Under the pieces are notes generated by a model that had not been told where the DNA came from, searched no databases, and saw only the letters and a list, made by a program, of their open reading frames with translations. Positions 57,437 to 64,000 of a DNA stretch of 64,000 nucleotides are shown here, piece after piece. This DNA comes from Clarireedia homoeocarpa (taxonomy: Eukaryota > Ascomycota > Leotiomycetes > Helotiales > Rutstroemiaceae), in NCBI GenBank assembly GCA_001465935.1, contig LNKV01000035.1, positions 247,623-311,622 of the forward strand, given 5' to 3'. The stretch's first letter is position 1. Each line of letters opens with the position of its first letter. The position numbers and the translations under genes are program-made.

Positions 57437-58108
57437 ATGGCTAGGAAATTGGTCAAACCGAATGCCCCTCCTTCATCGTCGTCACTTGATACCCCGCTAC
57501 AGTGCTTCACGGATTCTCTCCCACTGCCCAAACTCTTTGTCTTTGACCTCGACTATACATTATGGCCTTTCTGGGTGGACACGCATGTTACACCGCCTAT
57601 CAAAGCATCGCCTGACCACTCATCCACCAAAGATCGTTGGGGAGAGAGCTATGCTTTCTACAACGAAGTCCCTTCGATACTTGCACAGCTCAAAAGCAAT
57701 GGCATAAAGGTCGGCGCGGCTTCTAGAACTTCAGCCCCGGATTTAGGCAGAGAGATGTTGAGGTTGTTACATGTTACAGATGCAGACGGGAAGAAGAAGA
57801 AAGCAATTGAGTTCTTCGACCAATTAGAAATCTATCCCGGGAGCAAGATCACACATTTCAACAAACTGCAGAAGAATACCGGCATTCGATACGAAGACAT
57901 GCTATTTTTCGATGATGAAGCGAGGAATAGGAACGTTGAATCATTGGGGGTGAAGATGTGTCTGGTCCGCGATGGAGTCAACAGAAGTGAGATTAACAGA
58001 GGAGTTCGAGAATGGAGGCAAATGCATGGACATGAAATGAAATCACCAACTTCACCGAATGAGAACGTCGATGCCGATACTCCAATCGAAGCGGACAATG
58101 AGCATTAG
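57437..58108 (+). CDS. Magnesium-dependent phosphatase-1 (HAD superfamily)
   Basis: Single exon of 223 residues from the ATG at 57437 (GCCGCGATGG). HAD motif I is FVFDLDYTLWPFW (D37, D39). Motif II is the AASRTSAP segment, the MDP-1 signature, and motif III/IV is YEDMLFFDDEARN. YPGSKITHFNKL is the conserved lysine region. MDP-1 enzymes dephosphorylate protein tyrosine or sugar phosphates such as fructosamine phosphates, in the cytosol. The C-terminal 20 residues are acidic and disordered. The frame is open upstream to an ATG at 57251, which would add 62 residues ending in a hydrophobic stretch; the shorter start is preferred because it gives the normal family length. Confidence 0.92.
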   Translation: MARKLVKPNAPPSSSSLDTPLQCFTDSLPLPKLFVFDLDYTLWPFWVDTHVTPPIKASPDHSSTKDRWGESYAFYNEVPSILAQLKSNGIKVGAASRTSAPDLGREMLRLLHVTDADGKKKKAIEFFDQLEIYPGSKITHFNKLQKNTGIRYEDMLFFDDEARNRNVESLGVKMCLVRDGVNRSEINRGVREWRQMHGHEMKSPTSPNENVDADTPIEADNEH

Positions 58109-58761
58109 GGAGACAATAGAGCTTCATAATAATCAGTTGCCATTATTGTTCAGAGGGGTTGGAGTAAATGCGGATTCATTTATAGAGAGCACGATTTGCA
58201 CGTTAACGATAGAGATTGGAGGAAGGAATGGAACATATATGTGACATTACAACAGATATTATATAGGGGTTTACGGCAATTGATACCACGAGAGTTTTCT
58301 ATTGACCATTGAGCAATCATCCCACCACTTGGTAGTTGCAGTTCCCGGACAATTCCCAGACAATTCCCAGGTATCTGGATAGATTCCGACAGCGACCTCC
58401 GCACAAACCAAACTGCTGGAATATAGAACGATATTGAATCATAGAAACACAAGACTGCACCTGCGCAGCTCAGTCAGATGTGTATCCGAATCATCATGCT
58501 ATGAGATTGGCATTAATTTCATGCCTATCTCTATCACCAAACAAAATTGAAGATTGGACTCATTCGGGGTGTCGCGCCTAGATTTTGGTGCAAGGGATCC
58601 CTACCAAGTACCTAAGTGGTGACCTCATTACAGCGCCTCGTCGCGTCGATTTTATGCCCAACCTTTTGGCCTTTAATTTCTACGCGCTTATGTGTGATTA
58701 CTTCATGTTGAATCGCTTCTTCAAGTAAAATTGATAGCATGTTGCGATAAAAATTACCAAG
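58109..58761. other. Intergenic
   Basis: A 653-bp spacer between two plus-strand genes. CCCGGACAATTCCCAGACAA begins a short direct repeat of ACAATTCCCAG at about 58346-58371. There is no coding signal. Confidence 0.6.
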
Positions 58762-61700
58762 ATGCCCCCATTCCTCCCTCGCAAACGTCTGCGCTCGTCA
58801 TCCCCAGAAGCGGAGCCAGAGCCAGGACCTTCAAGGCACTCCGGGGCAAAAAGGAAGAAGGCCGCGCCGAAGACAACCACACCACGGATAGCTACACTGT
58901 TCGATGACCTCGATGCCAGCGCAAGTACTAGCAGCAGAGATCCAAACCATGGCAAATTCATTATGCAGAAAATTCAGGCTACAGAAGACGACGACAGCTC
59001 CCTTACCTCGCTCTCTGACGATGAATTTGAGGATATGCCAACCGCAAAGCGCCCCCCGGAAGATAATGATGAGGATGATGAGGACGAAGATATGGAATTT
59101 GAAGACGTCGAGACGAATGTTGCGCCTGCGCCATCTGCGCATCTGCCGACCGGAGATCTCGAGCTTACCTTGACAAAAGAGACGAGGATTTCTCTCACCA
59201 ATCCGCTTGGAACGAAGAAAGGACCTAGCAAAATTGAGAGAGGCATCCGAATATCTACCCACAAGGTACATGTATTGATGCTCATGTGGCATAATGCTAT
59301 CAGAAATGCATGGCTATGCGACAAGGAATTACAGAGCATCTTGGTGGGGCAGTTACCGGAAACCGTTCGGAGGGAGATCGAGAAATGGCGAAAAGATAGC
59401 GGACTATCGCCAATACCGAACGAGACGGATAAGTCGAAGTCGAAAGGGAAGGGGAAAGCTATAAAGGGTAAGAAAGCTGATGTTCGGAGTCAGCGGGATT
59501 GGGGCGAGCCTGCGGAAAGACTAGCAGCAGGCGAGGTCAATATGAGTCGGGGCGATCCTCTGTTTAGACTCTTGAGGTTGTTAATGACATACTGGAAGCA
59601 GCGATTTAGGATTGTGTCGCCGGGTTTGAGAAAGCTTGGTTACATGTCTCTTCAAAGGTTAGATCAGGAAATGAAGAGCTTCAACAAGGAAGAGCACGAT
59701 CCTGAGAAACATGGTGAACGAATAGCAGATATCAGTGAGTTTAGAAACCGCGCAAAGGCGCTGGAAGGCAGTCGGGATGTTGGTGCACAGTTATTTACGG
59801 CCTTATTGAGGGGTATCGGTATCGAAGCAAGGATGGTCGCAAGTCTTCAACCAGTTGGATTCGGTTGGAACAAGAATGAGGATGCAGCTGAGAAGAAGGA
59901 CAAGAAGAAGAGAGAAGCTACACCAGAGGATAAAAGTTCTGACAGTGATAGCAGCAGTGGCGATGAAGAGCCGTTACCGAAGCCCACTGCATCGAAGAAA
60001 GGAAAAGCAAAGCCTACTTCTAAGCCAATACCAGCGGTGGCGTCGTCGAAAGCAACCCCTTCAAGGCGCACTTCCCGCGGAAATAGTCTGAAAAATGCAC
60101 CGATTGATCTCTCTGAACCTGAGATCGAAGATGCAGCAGCTGATGAAGACGAGGATGACTCTGTAGTTGATATCACACCTGCGAAAACCCGCACTCTCCC
60201 TTCTAAGCCCTATGACAAAGATCTTCTTTACCCTCACTACTGGACCGAAGTCCTTTCCCCAGTCACACATACCTATACGCCGGTAGATGCAGTTGTTCTA
60301 CATATCATTGCTAGCAATTCCGAACTAATCCAGAAATTCGAGCCCCGTGGAACTAAGGCAGACAAAGCCAAGCAAGTAACTGCATATATCGTCGGACATT
60401 CGCCCGACGGCACCGCAAAAGATGTCACTATACGTTATCTGAAAAACCATATGCTACCTGGCCGGACGAAAGGTAATCGTATCCCTGTGGAAAAAGTACC
60501 CATCTACAATTCCAGGGGCAAGGTCAAGCGTTACGAATATTATGACTGGTTCAAGACGGTCATGAATGATTATGTGCGAGGGACTAAGAAGTGTCCGAGG
60601 ACAGAGATTGACGACGCCGAAGAAGCGACTGATCTCAAGTCTGCTCAGCCAAAGAAGAAAGAAATCAAAGAAGGAGAGGAAACCCTGCAATCGTACAAGT
60701 CTTCTGACAAGTATGTTCTGGAAAGACATCTCAGAAGAGAAGAAGCAATCCTACCTACAGCGAAACATGTAAAAATGTTCACTGTAAAAGGCAAAGGAGA
60801 TACCGCGACGGAAGAGAAAGTTTTCCTACGGAAAGACGTCGTCAATTGCAAAAGTATGGAGACCTGGCATAAAGAAGGCAGAGCACCTCTTCCTGGTGAG
60901 ATACCGCGGAAACGCGTCCCATATCGAGCAGCAACGACGAATAGGAAACGGGAGCTCGCAGAAGCCGAACATGCAAGTGGAGAGAAAATGCTACAGGGGT
61001 TGTACAGCCGTGACCAAACAGATTGGATTATCCCACCTCCTATCGAGAATGGAGTGATCCCAAAGAACAGCTTCGGCAACATGGATGTCTACGTCCCGAG
61101 TATGGTCCCTGAAGGCGCAGTACACATCCCGCGTCGTGGCACGATGAAAATTTGTAAGAGATTGGGAATCGATTATGCTGAAGCTGTAACTGGTTTCGAG
61201 TTCGGAGCGCGGATGGCAATCCCGATTATCACTGGTGTGGTGGTAGCCGAAGAGAATCTTGAGGCTGTGATGGAGGAATGGGAGAAAGATGAAGCGGAAC
61301 GTGTGAGGAAAGAGGATGAGAAGAGAATGAAAGCGGCCATTGGGATGTGGCGGAAGATGCTTATGGGATTGAGAATTTTGGAGAGGATGAGGGAGGAGTA
61401 TGGAAATGATGCGGGGGATGAGGTGGATTTGATGAATCCGTGGACAAATAGTAACAAAGGGAAGCAAAAAGAAGAGGAGGGAAATGTGGAAGAGAAGGCT
61501 ATTCGCATGCAGCAGCAGGACGAGGATATGGCAGGCGGATTCTTTCCCGAAGGTCATGAGGAGGAAGAACCAGAGACTCACCATTCAACAAGTTTCTTTC
61601 CTGTTGTGGCAGAGGATGAGCATGGTGATGAAGGTGGTGGGGGGTTTATCGTGGAAGATGAGTCTGAGGATAAAGATTCCGGAGGGGGTGGAGGTTTTGT

Positions 61701-62292
61701 TGTGGAAGATGAAGATTTGGATGAACAGCCTGCGAAGAAAATTAATTCGCATGCATATCCAACACCACGATCACTTTTGTCGAACATAGCTGTCGAGCCC
61801 AATGCTGCCTTAGATTCCGATGAAGAAATGGAGGACACAGAGCCCGAATTTGAGGCCGTTGCCCCCACACCTGCTCCGAAAAGACGTGGTAGACCCAACG
61901 GCTCAGTTAAGAAGTCCATCCAGAATACACCGAAACCTCGAAAAACACCTGCCAAACGGGTCTCTTTTTCCGTGGCGAAGACATCTATATCACGAAAGCG
62001 TAAACAAATAGCCCGGGACTCGGATGCAGAGGATGATGGAAATCAGGAAGAATCTTCATCTCTTTCTGACCTAGATGATGAAGAAGAGGAAGAGGAAGAG
62101 GAAGATGATGAAGTAGTGACACAGAAGAGACCAGCTGCAAAGAGGAAACATGCAAAACCGACCCTGGTGCGGACACCGAGTACGAGACAGATGCCGCAGA
62201 GGAATGCGAAAAGGAAGAGTGAGACGGCGTTGAGGTCGCATTATTTTGAGCATGGGGAGGATGGGGATGAAGATGAGGATGATGATGCTTGA
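58762..62292 (+). CDS. RAD4: DNA repair protein Rad4/XPC
   Basis: Single-exon gene of 1176 residues. Rad4/XPC, with Rad23, recognises helix-distorting DNA damage and starts nucleotide excision repair in the nucleus. The order is as expected: a basic and acidic N-terminus, the transglutaminase-like domain split by a Lys/Ser-rich insert (HVLMLMWHNAIRNAWLCD; QLFTALLRGIGIEARMVASL; HYWTEVLSPVTHTYTPVD), then BHD1 (SYKSSDKYVLERHLRREEAI), BHD2 (VFLRKDVVNCKSMETWHKEG) and BHD3 (YSRDQTDWIIPPPIENGVIP; FGNMDVYVPSMVPEGAVHIP; FEFGARMAIPIITGVVVAEE). The last 300 residues are acidic and disordered with Gly-rich GGGFVVEDE-type repeats. The length exceeds yeast Rad4 because of this tail. Confidence 0.95.
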   Translation: MPPFLPRKRLRSSSPEAEPEPGPSRHSGAKRKKAAPKTTTPRIATLFDDLDASASTSSRDPNHGKFIMQKIQATEDDDSSLTSLSDDEFEDMPTAKRPPEDNDEDDEDEDMEFEDVETNVAPAPSAHLPTGDLELTLTKETRISLTNPLGTKKGPSKIERGIRISTHKVHVLMLMWHNAIRNAWLCDKELQSILVGQLPETVRREIEKWRKDSGLSPIPNETDKSKSKGKGKAIKGKKADVRSQRDWGEPAERLAAGEVNMSRGDPLFRLLRLLMTYWKQRFRIVSPGLRKLGYMSLQRLDQEMKSFNKEEHDPEKHGERIADISEFRNRAKALEGSRDVGAQLFTALLRGIGIEARMVASLQPVGFGWNKNEDAAEKKDKKKREATPEDKSSDSDSSSGDEEPLPKPTASKKGKAKPTSKPIPAVASSKATPSRRTSRGNSLKNAPIDLSEPEIEDAAADEDEDDSVVDITPAKTRTLPSKPYDKDLLYPHYWTEVLSPVTHTYTPVDAVVLHIIASNSELIQKFEPRGTKADKAKQVTAYIVGHSPDGTAKDVTIRYLKNHMLPGRTKGNRIPVEKVPIYNSRGKVKRYEYYDWFKTVMNDYVRGTKKCPRTEIDDAEEATDLKSAQPKKKEIKEGEETLQSYKSSDKYVLERHLRREEAILPTAKHVKMFTVKGKGDTATEEKVFLRKDVVNCKSMETWHKEGRAPLPGEIPRKRVPYRAATTNRKRELAEAEHASGEKMLQGLYSRDQTDWIIPPPIENGVIPKNSFGNMDVYVPSMVPEGAVHIPRRGTMKICKRLGIDYAEAVTGFEFGARMAIPIITGVVVAEENLEAVMEEWEKDEAERVRKEDEKRMKAAIGMWRKMLMGLRILERMREEYGNDAGDEVDLMNPWTNSNKGKQKEEEGNVEEKAIRMQQQDEDMAGGFFPEGHEEEEPETHHSTSFFPVVAEDEHGDEGGGGFIVEDESEDKDSGGGGGFVVEDEDLDEQPAKKINSHAYPTPRSLLSNIAVEPNAALDSDEEMEDTEPEFEAVAPTPAPKRRGRPNGSVKKSIQNTPKPRKTPAKRVSFSVAKTSISRKRKQIARDSDAEDDGNQEESSSLSDLDDEEEEEEEEDDEVVTQKRPAAKRKHAKPTLVRTPSTRQMPQRNAKRKSETALRSHYFEHGEDGDEDEDDDA

Positions 62293-63168
62293 TGAGGTAG
62301 GCGATGAGGTGTGGTGGGTTTGTATTATATGTATGTACAAGAGCAAACTGTAGATATGTGAATGCATGATGAGCGAGTTTGGCTGCATCGACTTGAGTTG
62401 CGTGGAGGCTTTTGTTGGAGTTATGGTGGCAGCAGGATGGACGCGGTGGGTTTTAATGTAGATGATAGCTTTGCTATGCATGCATGATATGTCATTAGAT
62501 ACCAATTCAAGATGATCAACTCTGCCATTACTCCTACTACTTACCTGTGGCTGTTTCTCTCTTCATCCGCTGTATCTCTATGTACCTACCATCAGGGGTT
62601 ATATCAATCAATTGATCTCTTTCATATCTTGAGCTCTCCCTTCTCATCCAGCTCTTGAGATATCGTTTTTCAAGCCTGGTCATCGATTTCTAGATATTCA
62701 AACTGTATTCAGACGATCAAAGTGATACTTGTAATGTTGCGGAAGAATATTTAGAAAAGATATCTATATTTGAAAATTAGAGCTGGCCTATGAATTAAAT
62801 TATCATTATATATTTCCCAGGTGCATGCATCGGATTATCACAGACGAGATCTAGAATGCACATGTCTACATCCTCAAGTAGTTAAAAACATAGGTTAGAA
62901 AAAGAAATCAAGCCCAATTTACGCAATGCTAGCTATACTACATAAACTCCATTACTCTAACTTTTAGATGCAACGCAGAAAACAGGAAAGGGAATAGAGC
63001 AACGTCAAACCACAGAACGCGGCATAAAGTAATGCCAGACAGTGAAAAATCAAATAGTAGGGAACAAAAACAAAAACAGAGGCTTGAAAGCAGCCAACCA
63101 AACACGTCCGTACCCCCAGGTGTTACCGTTGTATCTTAACCTTTACCTTTTTTTTGTTTCTATCTGCC
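62293..63168. other. Intergenic, convergent 3' flanks
   Basis: An 876-bp AT-rich spacer between RAD4 (plus) and the repeat-protein gene (minus). No gene is supported. Confidence 0.6.
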
Positions 63169-64000
63169 TCAATCATCATAATAAACACCCCTCTCCCCAT
63201 CTCTGCGAACTCTACGGTGGCTACTTTTACTGTGCATAGTAAAGCTCTCCATCACCATCATCTCATTTTCGCTGCCTGATCGCGCCAATTTTCTTGACCC
63301 ATGAGTGCGGTTCACCACTATATTATTAATCTCCACACTCGGCGGTAAGGCTGTTGAGCTAGTCACCGCGCTGCCGCCGCCGTGGCTTCTTTGCGAGCGA
63401 ACAGATGGTGCATACGAATCTGAACCACTGAGAGTATAGGATAGAGCCTCACTTGTGGGGCGAGAAGTATGCGTTGAGCGACTAGAAACCTTGGATGGAG
63501 CCTCACTGCGACTTGACACATGGGACTTGGTGCGAGAAGCATCCGATAAGCGACTAGAAACCTTGGATGGAGCCTCACTGAGACTTGACACATGGGACTT
63601 GGTGCGAGAAGCATCCGATAAGCGACTAGAAACCTTGGATGGAGCCTCACTGAGACTTGACACATGGGACTTGGTGCGAGAAGCATCCGATAAGCGACTA
63701 GAAACCTTGGATCGAGCCTCACTGCGACTTGACACATGGGACTTGGTGCGAGAAGCATCCGATAAGCGACTAGAAACCTTGGATGGAGCCTCACTGAGAC
63801 TTGACACATGGGACTTGGTGCGAGAAGCATCCGATAAGCGACTAGAAACCTTGGATGGAGCCTCACTGAGACTTGACACATGGGACTTGGTGCGAGAAGC
63901 ATCCGATAAGCGACTAGAAACCTTGGATGGAGCCTCACTGAGACTTGACACATGGGACTTGGTGCGAGAAGCATCCGATAAGCGACTAGAAACCTTGGAT
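63169..64000 (-). CDS. Ser-rich tandem-repeat protein, C-terminal part (runs off right edge)
   Basis: The frame enters at the right window edge and ends at TGA 63169-63171, giving about 277 visible residues. The first 170 or so are near-identical 24-residue units of the form SLSEAPSKVSSRLSDASRTK then SHVS. At least seven copies are visible and more may lie outside. Rare changes (Arg for Leu, Arg for Pro) show the copies are not fully homogenised. The non-repeat tail contains SGSDSYAPSVRSQRSHGGGS, NNIVVNRTHGSRKLARSGSE and a basic end RRVRRDGERGVYYDD. The protein is Ser/Lys/Arg-rich, disordered and without a membrane segment here. The N-terminal domain, and thus the family, is unseen. Confidence 0.75.
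   Translation of the reverse strand, partial: SKVSSRLSDASRTKSHVSSLSEAPSKVSSRLSDASRTKSHVSSLSEAPSKVSSRLSDASRTKSHVSSLSEAPSKVSSRLSDASRTKSHVSSRSEARSKVSSRLSDASRTKSHVSSLSEAPSKVSSRLSDASRTKSHVSSLSEAPSKVSSRLSDASRTKSHVSSRSEAPSKVSSRSTHTSRPTSEALSYTLSGSDSYAPSVRSQRSHGGGSAVTSSTALPPSVEINNIVVNRTHGSRKLARSGSENEMMVMESFTMHSKSSHRRVRRDGERGVYYDD
63478..64000. repeat. 72-bp coding tandem repeat, seven or more copies
   Basis: The anchor word GCGACTAGAAACCTTGGAT recurs every 72 bp from about 63478 (63550, 63622, 63694, 63766, 63838, 63910, 63982) and reaches the window edge. Because 72 is a multiple of three, every reading frame that is open in one unit is open across the array. That explains the second long minus-strand frame at 63363-63974. 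Confidence 0.95.

Noticed and set aside
63478..64000. Possible CRISPR-like array
   Set aside because: The 72-bp units are contiguous, without unique spacers, and encode a regular protein repeat in a eukaryotic gene.

Overview
The window looks like nuclear chromosomal DNA of a filamentous ascomycete, most likely a leotiomycete (Botrytis/Sclerotinia-like). This rests on gene content, on many short introns of about 41-220 bp with GTAAGT/GTATGT-type donors and CTAAC/CTAAT-type branch points, and on the intergenic spacing. There are no operons. The genus is inferred, not shown. I rebuilt gene models by joining reading frames across introns, choosing splice sites that keep frame and restore family motifs. 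No transcript data were available.

Layout. 1-1.2 kb: 5' part of an SPX-domain phosphate/inositol-polyphosphate sensor gene (minus, running off the left edge), then 3 kb of non-coding DNA with minisatellites and an 89-nt homopurine tract. 4.3-6.6 kb: MPP10 (U3 snoRNP). 7.1-8.3 kb: a short-chain dehydrogenase. 9.9-10.2 kb: a small basic His-rich protein. 11.2-13.4 kb: a 657-aa Ser-rich protein of unknown function. 15.9-18.9 kb: heme-biosynthesis HEM2 (ALA dehydratase) and the mitochondrial malonyl-CoA:ACP transacylase, in tandem. 19.3-20.1 kb: a sedlin-like TRAPP subunit. 21-21.7 kb: an acidic unknown protein. 22.3-26.1 kb: a peroxiredoxin-like protein divergent from a Zn2Cys6 transcription factor. 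29.2-31.6 kb: an 11-exon catalase with altered active-site positions. 32.3-36.9 kb: a CaCA-like exchanger, nicotinamide riboside kinase and, divergently, mitochondrial aspartate aminotransferase. 37.2-38.3 kb: a coiled-coil unknown. 38.3-44.5 kb: a gene-poor AT-rich block with two small Cys-rich ORFs. 44.5-47.9 kb: a membrane-segment unknown and a 2OG-Fe(II) dioxygenase. 48.5-49.1 kb: a broken gene. 51.1-58.1 kb: a second dehydrogenase, an amino-acid/choline permease, a GNAT acetyltransferase and an MDP1-type HAD phosphatase. 58.8-62.3 kb: RAD4/XPC. Right edge: the 3' end of a gene coding for 24-residue tandem repeats.

Most genes are independent housekeeping functions: ribosome biogenesis, heme, mitochondrial fatty-acid synthesis, vesicle tethering, NAD salvage, transamination and DNA repair. 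Possible functional pairs are the peroxiredoxin with its divergent regulator, and NRK1 with AAT, which share a 585-bp divergent promoter. I found no convincing transposon, CRISPR array, tRNA or rRNA. The most unusual signals are the divergent catalase, a 3-nt microexon in the aminotransferase gene, an 8-nt microexon in the catalase gene, a perfect 11-bp inverted repeat downstream of HEM2, and the 72-bp coding tandem repeat.
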